Source: Aplectana chamaeleonis
Lineage: Eukaryota > Nematoda > Chromadorea > Rhabditida > Cosmocercidae
Length of the DNA stretch: 64,000 nucleotides
Assembly: GCA_029168955.1 (NCBI GenBank)
Contig: JAPDOI010000709.1
Span: 1-64,000 of the forward strand
Reading direction: 5' to 3'
Positions 20,757 to 32,584 of this stretch are shown here, in pieces. Under the pieces are notes generated by a model, which saw only the letters and a list, made by a program, of their open reading frames with translations, ran no database searches and was not told the DNA's origin. The position numbers and the translations under genes were made by a program. Numbering within the stretch: position 1 is the first letter of the stretch; the number at the start of each line of letters is the position of its first letter.

Positions 20757-20850
20757 GTATCAATTGTCGTAAGTTGCGGTGCCTCATGCCTAAAATGTTC
20801 GTAACATTTTCGGAATCGTTCCGTAACTCTCTAAAATGTTGTTCCCAACT

Positions 20851-20996
20851 ATCGTCCATCACTGGATGAGGGATTGCCGCCACGCTGCTTGGCGGGAAAA
20901 ATTGCGCGCGGGAAAACGAAGGGAGAGTGGCTATTGATCGCGCAATTTTTCCCGCCAAGCAGCGTTGCGGTGATCCCTCATCCAGTGACTGACGAT
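20851..20996. mobile_element. 146-bp palindromic MITE
   Basis: Ends ATCGTC...GACGAT with ~57-bp arms containing TCACTGGATGAGGGAT and GCTTGGCGGGAAAAATTGCG. A one-armed relative lies at 26978-27067. Confidence 0.82.
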
Positions 20997-20999
20997 ATT

Positions 21000-21695
21000 A
21001 GCTTGATGCAGAAATAACAGCGGTTTTTGAAGAAAAAAGTTGTTTTCTCCCCTGTTCAGGCTGTTTTGGCAAGGCGTAATATAGCATACGATTTCTCCTT
21101 CTAACCCAGGCTCTACAGTGAAACTTGTTATTTTTATAAGTTTGCATTTGAATAGAAAGTAGTTAATAATTATATCTGTCGAAGCTCGTCTTCTTTTGAA
21201 TCACCTAATCTACCTCTAACGAAAGGAAATTCGGCTTCTATCAGCACAAGATGATGACCCTCACAAGGACTCACGGGATTCCCTCATGAGAGCCACTTTA
21301 GCATTTTTTTTCAAAAATTTTATTTCAGAAAATTTCTTCTTTGTGCAATGAATTTGCGATGCGAAATTTGATAGTTGAAAAAAACAAGCAAACCACTAAT
21401 CAGCAATATTTATTTTCCGGAGTATCGATTTTGTTTTCAAAAAATCGAAAAAAAAGCTTGGAATTAGTTGTTTGATAAAGTAATAGATAATTGGTAAAAT
21501 AAACAGTTTTGAATAAGGGATTGCTTGCATCACTCAGCAACAGATGAAGGGAGCGCTTCAAAGTCATTACAAAAAAAAAAGAAATTTCATGAAATGATGT
21601 TATTTCATCAAAGGCAGATTAGGCGATTCAAAAGAAGAGTATTGACAGGTATAGTTTTTCGTTACTGCTACCACTCTCTTTATTCAAATGCGAAT
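21000..21695. other. Unassigned AT-rich sequence
   Basis: No coding or repeat assignment. Confidence 0.4.
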
Positions 21696-21699
21696 CAAA

Positions 21700-22060
21700 A
21701 ATCGGAGTCAAAAACAAAAATTTGCCATAAAGTCCCCCTTCCCACGAAGGGAACCTCTGAACGAATCAAGTCGAAAACATGGGAAAATCGACACATGAAC
21801 CCCAGATTCGTGATCAGCGCCCCAAATAACCCTTCTGGAATGTTTCAAGTCATATCTGGAACATTTTTCTAAAACGCTTCTAGAGCATTGGTATAAATAA
21901 ACGCCCAACCGAAAATCCGTACAAGTCCAAAACGCTGTCAGTCTGGACCAAGAATGGAAAAAGCGATTTCACTCAAACTTTGCTCAGAGGGGTAATTTTG
22001 GGAGCTGAACACATTTCTTAGGTTCGTTTCCAGATTTTCCAAACACATGCGCGTTTTTTT
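21700..22060 (+). repeat. Family H dispersed repeat (uninterrupted copy)
   Basis: Aligns with both flanks of the Tc3-like element: GAACGAATCAAGTCGAAAAC and ATTCGTGATCAGCGCC correspond to its left and right sides. It therefore shows the empty-site arrangement. Shares CGCCCAACCGAAAATCCG with 3231-3620. Confidence 0.75.
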
Positions 22061-24215
22061 GATAGAAAAAAGGCGCTTAACAAAAAAGGCTTCTAGCCTT
22101 TTGAAATTCGTAACTGATGGATTTCCAGCTTATTCTTTTGAAATAGGAAACCGACTTCGACTGCAAGCTCAGCTCTGAGAAAATCGGTACCGCTGGTTTC
22201 GCGATAGCCCCGAGATTCTCGCTGGTATCGCGATGGGGTATCGGCAGTTGATTGGCGGCTCCGTGATCGTGGAAAAGTGGTGTGTGACGCAGTCGCCCCG
22301 CGATAGCCTTATGTCTGCTCCGCAGTCCGATAAAGAGGTAGCGTAGACAACACGGCTCCTCGGTGAAACAGCGTCGGCACCGCGATGAGTGTGCAGGCTT
22401 TCAGTGTCCCGTCGGCTCCGCGTTCGACACACCTCCGAACTGGCACACATCAGTCATACTGCAGTATCGATCAAATTTCCAACTAGACTCGCCGATATCT
22501 ATTCCGGTGCTCTCCGAATTCGTTTTTTAATGTTATCCACATTTTGACCATAGCATTCACTGCCAGTGTAGTAAATTTGGCTTTATACTGAATTTCCATC
22601 TCGAGCGTTAAGTCTTTTTTATGTTGCGACATTAACTAATATAATCTTGAACGCCTGTTTGTGCTCATGCGTCTCCGCGTATTACGCTTTTTGTATTCTT
22701 CGAGATTTCGGTTTCAAAACTGCAGCAACCACGATCTAAGAAACAATGCCGTGTGTTACATTTCCTGAATTTTTGGGTGTTTTTCGCAGTCCACCTGAAT
22801 TTCGGCATTCATCCCTTAGGTAGAGGGACGAGTAGACATGGTCATTCGACACTCATTTTCAAATAAACGAAAGAATATTGCATTTTCAAAAAACAACTGC
22901 TCCCGAAAAATTTAAAATTCCAATAGAAACTGTCAGAAAGGTTCGGATGAACGAATCTTTAAAATATCGCCGTTTGAAAGTTATGAAGGGGGAGTGTAAT
23001 TCGATTACCTCTTTTTGAATTGCCCGATTGAATCAAAATTTCAAATTAAAACTTTTCAGAATTTCCGAATGAGTGAACTAATCTGAAAACCTTACTCTAT
23101 CCGTTTGGTATTTATATTCGGAAAAGCACTCTTCCTATTCGATTCGGCTTTTCAAATTTTCCATAGATATTTCTGCACATTGTTTTCAATCGCAGAATAT
23201 TAGCCCGTAACCCGAAATGAGCGAATAGTTTTTTTTTAAGTTTTTTTACAATAATCGAATTAATTGGACAACCGAACAGTTAAATGTTTCTAAATGAATC
23301 CTTAAGGATTCAGCGGATATTTGGATTTCATAAATCGATCGAATTCTCGAGAAATCCGACAATTTTAGTTCCCAGGTGAATAGAATATTCGAGTACTCGC
23401 GTATAAAACGAATAATGTGATTATTGTTCGATAAATTATCCGAACCCAATCCTAATACGCTGTTTTTTGACGATTTCTCACAAAAAAATCGCTTCATCCG
23501 AGTTACAGACTTTGTTTTCATTTTTTGTTGTTTCGAAAGCCGTGCTTTTTTGAACGGTCGACTGGTCGAATTACTCGAAAACCACACTTTCTTACGTTCT
23601 CGGTCTTCGCTGGGGAATATAAAGACGCTTTCGGAAATAACGTCGAGTGTTTTTTTTCTAAAATGGCACATGGCTTACTCTCAAACAAGGCATATAGACG
23701 TGGCGATGGACACATCACTCATAGCTGCTTCGAAATTGGAAGCGCATTTCCCGTGTTGATTGTGTCAAAGCTAACTTTTCCAAAATATCTTGTTCCAGAG
23801 TAAGCAATGTGTCTCCTAAAAGGGCTCTTGATGCTGATTTCAGATATCTCTTTATATCAACGAATGGTCTATTATGAACAGAGTGTTGAAAAGAACAGGG
23901 AACAAAACGATTCAGAGGCTCGAACTCTGACATAGCAGCGAAAACCCTAACGGTAAAATCTGTAGTTATTTGCATAGCGTTAACGGTTCTCGTAAGATTC
24001 TGTCTAATTTTTAACGCAGTTGTCATGAAGACTACATAAATTGAATTATTGCCCGATTAAAATGGGTGAGGACTTCTGCATTAGAGTATCAAAGCTATGT
24101 AGGTGTTTGCGATTTCCGTTTAATTAGCATGAAATTTTATTTGGATTACGTATGGGTTTGAAAAGCTAAAATACCAAATCGTTCGAGTACTATTCCTAAG
24201 CAAAGGATTCCGAGG
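22061..24215. other. Unassigned sequence with loose TTCGAAT/CGCGATAG words
   Basis: About 22180-22430 repeats CGCGAT and GGTATCGCGAT words. About 22850-23430 is scattered with ATTCGAT/TTCGGA words like the arrays elsewhere but has no clear period. Open frames lack domain motifs. Confidence 0.4.
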
Positions 24216-24339
24216 AAAACGTAAGATGGGTGACAGGCAAATGCTGGAAAGCTGTATCATCAGCTGTATCGGTGCGTTGCTCAACAAACAACTATTCGAT
24301 ATCCACTATGGGGAGGGCAATTATATTTGGCTCACCCCG

Positions 24340-24555
24340 GAGGCTTCGCAGCGAGGTCGCGTAGGTGTCTTGAAAAACACCTACGCGGTGTTTACGCTCA
24401 ACCGACGCGGCAATCGGCTCTTCAACGAGCTGCGATTGCGGAGCCTACTTCGCTGTTTGCGTGCAGGCAGGGCAATTTGTAATGAAGGCACCGCAATGAC
24501 CCCATGTAGGTGCCTATAGGGCACCTACACGGCCGCATTGCGGTGCCGTCACCAC
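24340..24555 (-). repeat. Dispersed repeat K, copy 2
   Basis: Inverted relative to 14150-14315. Contains two palindromic blocks: GTAGGTGTCTTGAAAAACAC followed by CTAC, and GTAGGTGCCTATAGGGCACC followed by TAC. Confidence 0.65.
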
Positions 24556-25839
24556 AGATTTACTCAGGGAGTACGTCGAAGTCATCGAACTTTTTAGCCA
24601 AATTCATCCGAGAACCACAAATGTCGCGCTTATCCCAGCCGCAAGAAATACGAAATCTGACAGGCTATAACTTTTTACGCAGATGTCCTTAGCAGAATTC
24701 AAGTTCAGATTCGAAGAGAGCAAGCCAGAGTTGACTAGAAAACAATCAGCTTTCTGATCCGGGGGAACACTATGCAAGGTTCCCTTGTAAGTACTTCTTT
24801 CTTATTTTGCTAACTCATTTTTTTCCTAGGGTTTCAGGTTTCTTTCACTTTCACGTTCACTTGAACGGAATAAGCATAAACGTGATGTCAGATAATGTGG
24901 CCACAAGTCCTACGATGCAGTCCAATAAGACTGTATTGCCGATAGTTTCGAAGTACGTTGAGATTTCTGTCAACTAAATGTTACGAAGCGGTCAATGGCT
25001 AACTTCTGAACACACTTTATTTTTTTACTCGCGTTTGCGTCTTCGTTTCAAAATTGATGTGAACAGTAACGGGTTTTTTAACAGCATATTCGATGGGCAG
25101 TCAAAAAAATGCTTTGAGAAAGGACGTGTAGCGCACGGGCAAGGTGACGAGTGGAAAACGATGAAACCGATATATAAAGGAAAAGGTTGCAAAAGCCTTT
25201 CAGTTAGTTGTTTCTGCAAATATTTGTCATGCTCCCGATATCTACTAGGATGCCTGCCGATTAGCGCTTTTTGTAACTCACGATAACTAAACTGCAAGTT
25301 TCTTCACGCTCATAAGGCCCATCGAAACATGATTTTAGCATTTTAAGCTGCTCGTAACATCGAAAACTTCAGAGACAAAGCGACAAAAAATAGAGAGCGT
25401 TTTTCGTGCTTACGTTGCCTTTAACAATCTACAGTATTGTCACAATAAAGCCCGCACAGAACAGCTATACAAGCCGCGGCGCTATAAACTGTATCGTTGC
25501 GGGACCTACTCTATTGGAAGTTTGCCAAATTCCATCCACTGATTATTTTTCAGACTCAAAATCGTTAAAAGATCACCGAAACGACATAAGGATCACTGAT
25601 ATGACAAGAGGAATAAATTATTAGTGACTTTCAGCAATAAACAAGCGATAGAAGCGTAAAATATCGATAAAAGACAAATGAAACGGGTCAAAGACGCAGT
25701 ATTGCAGACGAGTCCCTGATTCACGCAGCAAGCGGCGGCAATGGGATTCGTATACATCTGTATAAGTCTAATTAAGGAGCTCGTCATTAGCGTGGTTCGC
25801 ACCTTCCTCTGAGAGAATCCCCTGCGATCGTTCACGGAT
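24556..25839. other. Unassigned sequence
   Basis: Overlapping short open frames near 25.0-25.3 kb on both strands lack motifs. No repeats recognised. Confidence 0.4.
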
Positions 25840-26165
25840 AGAATCCTCTCGGTTTCTGGTAGGGGCCGAGAAGATACTAGCATGGGGCTATCGCCGAACG
25901 ATCGCGAGATTCTGCCAGTCTTGAACCGAGAGCGTACCGCGTTCATTTACCGATGCTCCCACGGTGCTCCATCGCGGAACCGCGAGGAATCGAGCCTGGA
26001 GCTATCACGGAACGATCGCGAGATTCCACCACTTTCAACTTGAGAGCAAATCGCGTCTAGACATTGATCTACTCGGGGTGTTACATCGCGGAACCGCGAT
26101 GAACCGAGCCCGGAACTCTCGAGGGACGGTCGCGAGATTCCGCCAGCCTCCACCCCTGATCGTAC
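25840..26165. repeat. ~114-bp tandem repeat, about 3 units
   Basis: The word (A/G)TCGCGAGATTC begins at 25901, 26014 and 26129, spacing 113 and 115 bp. Units also share GAACCGAG and CATCGCGGAACCGCGA words and are well diverged. Confidence 0.7.
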
Positions 26166-26289
26166 TGAATCCATGCCCTCTCGGTGTTTCACTCGTACGG
26201 GTGTTGCCTATCTCGGTGTTGCGTACGGGTGTCAACACGAAGCTATAAGGTATTGCCGTTGACGTATTTCGCGCTGCTTTGCAAATCTG

Positions 26290-26540
26290 CACAGCATGAG
26301 AGCGCGGGACCGTGGAGAAACGATCACGTTACCATCGCGGATCGCGAGTGTACCACGGTACTAGCGCGGTAAACTTGATAACGATCGCGGTAGCATCACG
26401 GTACGAGAACGAGAATGTTAACGGATGAGTCAGCTGAGTAACTATTGCGGGACGGACGCGGATCACCGGACTAGGGGGTGACGAACACGGTACCATCGCG
26501 GATCGCGGAAGCATCACGGCACTAGCGCGAAAGATTCTCT
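26290..26540. repeat. CGCGGTAC/ATCGCGG short-word array
   Basis: TACCATCGCGGATCGCG occurs near 26329 and 26491, with repeated CACGGTACTAGCGCG words between and after. No regular period. Confidence 0.55.
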
Positions 26541-26977
26541 CGGAGTCGTTCACGTCTAATTATCTGCGCTCGCACCTCCATCGTTAACGACGCTGGAAGC
26601 TCGTGCAGAAGAGTCCTGGCGCTCAAACAAAGGCTCCAATATTGATTGCGCAAATAGCGGATTAAGTGTTAATCCACTGGAGATTTCATAAAGGAAGTTG
26701 AAAGATTGTTTTTTAATCAGCTGCTGTAACTGCAAAGTGATGCAAGGTATGAGCAAGCAGTGTAAAGGGGAGGCATTCAAGAAAATTATAGATTTGTAAA
26801 TTGATGACAACAATGATTAGTAGAAAATAAAAATTCCATAATGGTGATTAAAATATGACACGTGACTATAACGATAAAGTGCTTCAAAATGTGGTACAGA
26901 TTTGAATTCCTTGCTGGGAGTATAGTTGGTGTCTCACAGGGAGATAGCTGCGCTCAGCAGTAGGGTGCGAAATCGTT

Positions 26978-27067
26978 CGATCAATAGCCACTCTCTCTTC
27001 GTTTTCCCGCGCGCAATTTTTCCCGCCAATCAGTGGCGCGGCGATCCCTCATCCAGTGATTGACGAT
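26978..27067. repeat. Single arm of the 146-bp palindromic MITE
   Basis: Matches the right arm of 20851-20996 (CAATTTTTCCCGCCAA, GATCCCTCATCCAGTGA, GACGAT end) with the central GGGAAAACGAA region. The left arm is absent. Confidence 0.7.
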
Positions 27068-27160
27068 AAATTATCCACCCACTTTCTCGCCGCCGACCAA
27101 TCACATCAGCCTTCGCTGCTCCTCTGATAGTTCAACGGCGGGAAAGTGGGCGGGTAAATT
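27068..27160. repeat. 93-bp inverted-repeat element
   Basis: AAATTATCCACCCACTTTCT at 27068 pairs with GAAAGTGGGCGGGTAAATT ending at 27160: 25-bp arms with a few mismatches. Directly follows the previous element. Confidence 0.65.
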
Positions 27161-27620
27161 CCTCCCAGCAAGAGATCTAGATTAGAGCCCAAAATGTAAA
27201 CAAGCAGAAAAGTGCGCAAAGTAAAATTTAACTTATAAAAATGTAAATCCAAAATTAAAAAAATGTTAAAAAATTGTAATGAATAATAAAAAAAGGCAAA
27301 CCAGCTGGATTAAAGTAAATTTGGTGAGAAAGGCGACTTCGTGACGCAGACTTCAACGGAAATCGCTCTAAATAATTCTTGCCAAGGAAAAATGTTTTTC
27401 ACCTAATCCATGTGATATGCGCAATACGTGATAAAATGGAGTACATCTCTCTACGGTGACCTATACTGGGAGATGAGATATCACCGCTGGGCTTTTATTG
27501 CTAATTGTGAGTGCAATGGTAAATGTATAGATGTATACAGGAAATGTTTTCAAAAAATATTAATATTGGTAATTATATAGATATATACCAGGTATTTAAT
27601 AGGAATGTTCATAATCCCTT
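27161..27620. other. Unassigned AT-rich sequence
   Basis: Repeated AAATGTAAA-like words but no clear period, and no coding frame. Confidence 0.4.
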
Positions 27621-27621
27621 G

Positions 27622-28070
27622 AAGGCAGTGTTCACGATAAATTTCACTTCCGATATCTCCACGGTTTACGGAAGGTCTGGTGCCCTATATAGCAAGGCAT
27701 GCTTAAAAAGGACACGAAAGACGCGTTTTTGAGCCAAAATAGGTCCTCCCTTGTTTACGTTGATTTTTGAGCGTAGAGGAGTTGACCGCTAGACGGATGA
27801 TACCTATCAGTGCATTGAAGCAAACAGCTCACTTATCAGCACTTCCTTCACTTGATCATTCCTATAATCTGAGTCTTCATTTGTTCTTTTCAAGGGGCGG
27901 ATCTGGGACACGGGACGTGTCTGAGGCACCAAATTGCTTGTTTGCAGCCGTTATTTTGCCACTCCTGGCTCGCTTTCTACGGTTCCTTTGGCACTGGGAG
28001 CCTAGGATCCTTCTCCCCTATCATTTTACTGTGGAAAGTTAACGAGGATGATCATCGTGAACACCGCCTT
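27622..28070 (+). repeat. Family E MITE, complete
   Basis: 449 bp from AAGGCAGTGTTCACGATAAA to CATCGTGAACACCGCCTT. Flanked by TG on the left and TA on the right. Contains the E marker TTTACGGAAGGTCTGGTGCC. Confidence 0.88.
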
Positions 28071-28559
28071 TAAAGGTGCGTTGTGTATTTAACATCGATA
28101 ACTATTACAAACAATTATGACTACAGTAATAAATCTGTACGACGGTATAGAGAAAAACAAGACACCGTGAACTGCAGGTCAACAATTGATAAAAAGAATC
28201 GCTATTGGTGTAACAATGCGAATACTTTCATCGAATGCAAACCAAACATCCACAGGTTTTTGAAATACCTCAAAAATTGTGTGAAAGAAATTAGCAGCGG
28301 GGAAGTTGTAGGTCAGACTGGAAAACAGCGAATAAAATTAGAATATTTTTGCCCTTGGGCGAGTATAAGCCAAGTTCTTGGCCTGCACCTCGGTGGGCTC
28401 AGAATGGGAATAACATTGGGCCACTTGGATGAGCGCTAAGAGTCCTCTGTAGGAGGTATGCTAGCCTCGTTATAGCGTCGGAGGTGCGAGCGCGGGTAAT
28501 TAGGTGCGAACAAAGATGCGAGCAACGCTAATGACGGGCTCCCTAATGAAAATCGTACA
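28071..28559. other. Unassigned sequence
   Basis: A 118-codon open frame at 28083-28439 has no motif I recognise and no repeat partner. I do not call it a gene. Confidence 0.4.
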
Positions 28560-28633
28560 AACATCATGTACTCCGCGGCAATGTCATTGCGGGACGTTTT
28601 CATTCCGCTGGTGTATAACTAGGGCCAATGCTA
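28560..28633 (-). repeat. Fragment of the GGCCCTAGTTATAC hairpin MITE
   Basis: Ends CCGCTGGTGTATAACTAGGG like the right arm of 57344-57480. The other arm is not convincing. Confidence 0.5.
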
Positions 28634-29479
28634 CGATTCGGCAAGTGATTGAGTGGATATAAAAAAATAACTTGGGCTGGGTGACCGATATGTGCTCTAG
28701 ATAAAATAGAGTTTCCACGGATAGGACTGATACTTTGCGATCCCTATTGAAGGTTGGCGCAAACTAGGTGCCATATTTTTAACGTACGTGCACCGAGTTT
28801 GAGCCAACTGTCAGTAGTGAACTCGAAGCATATATCAGTGCGATTTTTACCGACTGCATAATCGGTGTTGCGGTTTCGCTGGCAAATGGGAGGAGTTCTG
28901 AAACTCGGCCGTTGAGAATCGCTCAAATACGGTACTTTTGGTTCGTTTTACGCTTATAACGGCGTTAGCGTTTCGCGAGAGGCATTACGAGTATAATCGT
29001 GTCCCTGTTGCCCAGCAGATACGCGGACAGCTGAATCGCACAGGCGGATTTCTCATGATCTGGGAAGAAGTTAAAGGAATGAGTGATAAGGGAAAGCAGA
29101 AAAATGCGGGCAAGGCGAAGCCATTAGGGGTATGGTAGAAACGGTCGCGTCGCTCTGGACAGCGGCAGCGACAGGCTTCGGTATATTTGCAGTATGCAGC
29201 CCTCCGCGACATGTCGCTGCGGCACAAGCGCGATAAGTGTTCCTACGACAACCGATACCGCTGTTCCTATGCGGGTTCCGCCTCGATTTGTGCTAGATTT
29301 CATGTCTGCCGCTGACGACATCGAAAAAGTGTACTATACCTCTTGAACGTAGTTAGCTGTCAAATACTGAACGCAACCTAATATGTACTTAGTACGTGAA
29401 AGGTGGACAGCAAGTACAAAGTTTCTCTTGCTTCACTATAGTAATAATATTTTTAGTGGTTATAGTAATTATTTGCTGT
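28634..29479. other. Unassigned sequence
   Basis: No assignment. The open frames overlap on both strands. Confidence 0.4.
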
Positions 29480-29562
29480 TCATGATTTACGATTTACGGT
29501 GGTTTCGTCGTAATTACGTTTTACGATTTACGAAATTTGAAATTTCATTTACGCACACCTCT
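29480..29562. repeat. TTTACGATTTACG short-word array
   Basis: Repeats of ATGATTTACGATTTACGG and ACGTTTTACGATTTACG, ending TTTACGCACACCTCTG, the inverse of the leader seen at 20139. Confidence 0.7.
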
Positions 29563-29889
29563 GCTCTGCGCACACCCATTTGGGTCACAAGCACGCTCAT
29601 GCCGATAATTTTTTTCCGCAGGGCTACCGTAACCCTCCTTCGTAAATTTTCCAAGTGTCAGCCTGGATATGAGCACATCGTAAAAGCCAACAATCATGTT
29701 TTCACAATTTCGATCTCCTTAGCCACTTTCCAGTGGCTTCTCGAAGAGAGCGGTGTGTGAATGAATGGATACCGCTCCTCTGCCCTTTTATACCCCGCAT
29801 GTTATTAGCGTGTATTATCGTTCGTTATCATGTTTTGTTCAAGAATGGTTACGTTAGCCCTGCGGAAAAAAGTGATCGGCATGGGCGTG

Positions 29890-30440
29890 GTTGTATTTGG
29901 GTCCCGAAAACTTTCTACGGCGTCCGGCGCATCCCACTTGGGTCCCACACACATTTCCTACGGCGTCCTGCGCACTCTCATTTGGGTCCCACACACTTTC
30001 TAGGCGTCCTGCACACCCTCATTTGGGCTCCCACACACTTTCTACGGCGTCCGACGCACTGTTATTTGGGTCTAACACATTTCCTACGGCGTCCTGCGCA
30101 TTCTCATTCGGGCCCCACACACATTCTACGGCGTCCGACGCACTCTATTTGGGTCCCACACATTTCCTACGGCGTCCTGCGCACTCTCATTTGGGTCCCA
30201 CACCCTTTCTACGCCGTCCGACGCACTGCCATTTGGGTCCCACACACTTCCTACGGCGTTCTGCGCACACCCATTTGGGTCCCGCACACTTCCTACGGCG
30301 TTCTTTGCACACTCATTTGGGTCCCGCGCACTTTCTACGGCGTCCGACGCACTCCCACATGGGTCCCACACACGTTCTACGGCGTCTTGCGCACTCTCAT
30401 TTGGGTCCCGCACATCATCTACCGCGTTCTGTGGCGCACT
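29890..30440 (-). repeat. 42-bp minisatellite, copy 2 (about 13 units, inverted)
   Basis: Units of about 42 bp with TTTCTACGGCGTCCG and ATTTGGGTCCCACACAC, the reverse complement of the family at 16141-16527. The minus strand reads as 14-residue repeats like SAQDAVERVWDPNE. A long plus-strand frame also stays open, as expected for a period divisible by 3. Confidence 0.88.
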
Positions 30441-30509
30441 TGTAATTCACACCGTGCGGCATTCCAAAAGTACTTCCAACATCCCGCCGCATTGATTGAA
30501 GCGTTCTGA

Positions 30510-31132
30510 GGCCCCGGTCATAGTTGGAGGAGGCGACGCCTCCAGCCCGGTCGATACACACAGAATGCATTGGAAATGGGATGCAAAAATCACTCGGTGT
30601 ATCCCCCCCCGCACCCCCCCCCCCGCACACCCCAACACCCCCTAACACCCATCCAGTCGATACGTATGAACAACATGGTGGGGTGAAGCTGAGAAAATCA
30701 GTCGGTGTATCCCCCGCTCCTCCGCACCCCCAACACCCCCGCACCCCGGTCGATACGTATGTTTAAAATGATGGAGTGAGGTTGAGAAAATCACTCAATG
30801 TATCCGACGCGGTCGATATCCATGCAATACGTGGATGACGGCGGATGAGAAAATCACCGGGTGGGTGGGTCGATGATAAAACATTGCGTATCACTAGAAA
30901 GCTAACCTTACTGCTACCTCCGTGACTTCACCATACTCGCCTTCACTATTTCTCTGAACAGGTGCAATCCTGTTGGCCACGTAATCATCGTCATATCTAG
31001 TTGGATGCATCGAGTGATTTTCTCAACCTCACTCCATCATTTTAAACATACGTATCGACCGGGGTGGTGTTGGGGAGTGCAGAGGGGGGTGCAGGGATAC
31101 AGATGCAAATAGCACCAACTATGACCGGGGCC
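30510..31132. mobile_element. Foldback element (family Q, copy 2)
   Basis: Ends GGCCCCGGTCATAGTTGG and CCAACTATGACCGGGGCC are perfect inverses. The interior matches 7727-8222 (GCAATACGTGGATGACGG, GATACGCAATG inverse). The left arm has extra C-rich tandem copies of the GTCGATACGTATG...GAGAAAATCA segment (about 30600-30760). Confidence 0.82.
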
Positions 31133-31680
31133 TCAGGGAGCGTTCAATCCTGAGCAAAAGCCTATCAGTAACGGTGTTTATTTCATTAGTTCATTTTTAC
31201 GAATGAGTAAACGTCGGATGGTTTATAATAACATGTTTACTTGTTTTTGTCTTTCTTGACCCTCAATTTTGAGGTTTCACAAGAATTGAGCTACAAAGTT
31301 CAAATTTTGACAGGAGCTAGGTGCAATCATAACCAACTTTCTGGCCAAAAATGAGCTTTCTAGTTCAACGATAAGTGTTCCAACAAGATCGTGTACGCCA
31401 ACTGAAAAATAAAAAGGAGATGAACCTTTTTTCGACCAGAATCACGTGGTTTCGACAAATTTTCTTGAATCTCAGGAAAACCATTCCGGACCATTTTTTG
31501 AACAGTTATTCAACTTTCTAAAGTATATTAAATGCAAAAAGAACGGTCTTCCTACTTTACTCTGGACCCTGATACTGAGATCAAGGGGTTGCGCGATGGC
31601 GAATCAAAGCCAAATCTGGTGAGCGCGAAGCGCTCACCACAATTTATCTTCAGCTGCAAGCATCACATCATTCGCATACA
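31133..31680. other. Unassigned sequence with one strong hairpin
   Basis: Contains the perfect 9-bp stem GGTGAGCGC-GAA-GCGCTCACC at 31618-31638. Nothing else recognised. Confidence 0.45.
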
Positions 31681-31900
31681 AACTATATTTGTTATCCAAA
31701 GATAATTCTTCGGATAATGGATCGACTCGGATAATGCCGATTTTAGAATTCCCGGATATTGGTTCGATTCAGATGATGCGTTTTTTTTCCAATTTTCGGG
31801 TAATGGATCGATTCAGATAATGCTATTTTTCCTATGATTCGGATACGGATATCCGGTCGGATAATTTCGGATAACTTCGGATATTTCCGGAGCAAAGCTG
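31681..31900. repeat. GGATAAT short-word array
   Basis: Repeats of TCGGATAATGGATCGA, GATTCAGATAATGC and TTCGGATA, ending GGAGCAAAGCTGAGGCAA, parallel to the end of 19900-20080 (GGAACAAACCTCAGGCAA). Confidence 0.75.
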
Positions 31901-32199
31901 AGGCAAAACGGTAAAAAATAAACCAGGTACTCAAGGCAAGCTTTTGAAAACATCCATATTTGAACAAACAGTAGTTCTTCATTGCATTTGCAGCATGTTA
32001 ACATACAAACTTCAATCTTCATATATGCATAGTAATAAGAATATAAAAACAAATCTTCAATTACTTTATCGTCGTTGGGAGGCACAGTTATATCCATACA
32101 CACGTTTGATTCAAGACAACTAGCTAGTAAAAGTGTGCAAAGCAACTTTCCAAAAACTTGTCTACACTGAACAACTAGCCACTTGGTCATCTCGCTTGA
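31901..32199. other. Unassigned sequence
   Basis: No motif in the open frame on the minus strand. No assignment. Confidence 0.35.
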
Positions 32200-32309
32200 C
32201 CACGCCCATTTTTCGGCGCCGCAAGGACTCTTCCGATTTCGGAAGGAGGAGGAAAACCCTGGGTTGATGTACTATGTAATTAGAAGGCGGTACGGAAAAA
32301 TGGGCGTGG
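32200..32309. repeat. 110-bp segment with 15-bp inverted ends
   Basis: CCACGCCCATTTTTC (32200-32214) and its exact inverse GAAAAATGGGCGTGG (32295-32309). The centre contains CTTCCGATTTCGGAAG. Confidence 0.6.
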
Positions 32310-32329
32310 CCTAGTGCAATTTTATCTGA

Positions 32330-32565
32330 TTTTTTTCAAAATTTATCCGGTTTCATCCGAAATTTTACCTGAATTTGATCCGATTTTATCCGAATTTTAT
32401 CCGATTTTTTGACCATTCGGATAATGGTTTGATTCAGATAATGCCGATTTTAATTTTCCCGGATATTGGTTCGATTCAGATAATGAGAATTTCCCGATAT
32501 CGGATTATCCGAATCTCGGATATCCTGTCGGATGTCCGAAAGGAGTGATTCGGATACTAAGTATA
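32330..32565. repeat. ATCCGAATTTTATCCG short-word array
   Basis: Repeats of TTTTATCCGA, GATTCAGATAATG and ATCGGATTATCCGA. It abuts the truncated end of the RTE relic. Confidence 0.7.
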
Positions 32566-32584
32566 ATATAAACGCGTTCAAGGT

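Noticed and set aside
28083..28439. 118-codon frame
   Set aside because: No motif, no repeat partner and ordinary length for chance at this density; left unassigned.
29733..30509. 258-codon plus-strand frame
   Set aside because: By-product of the 42-bp array; residues repeat every 14 positions.
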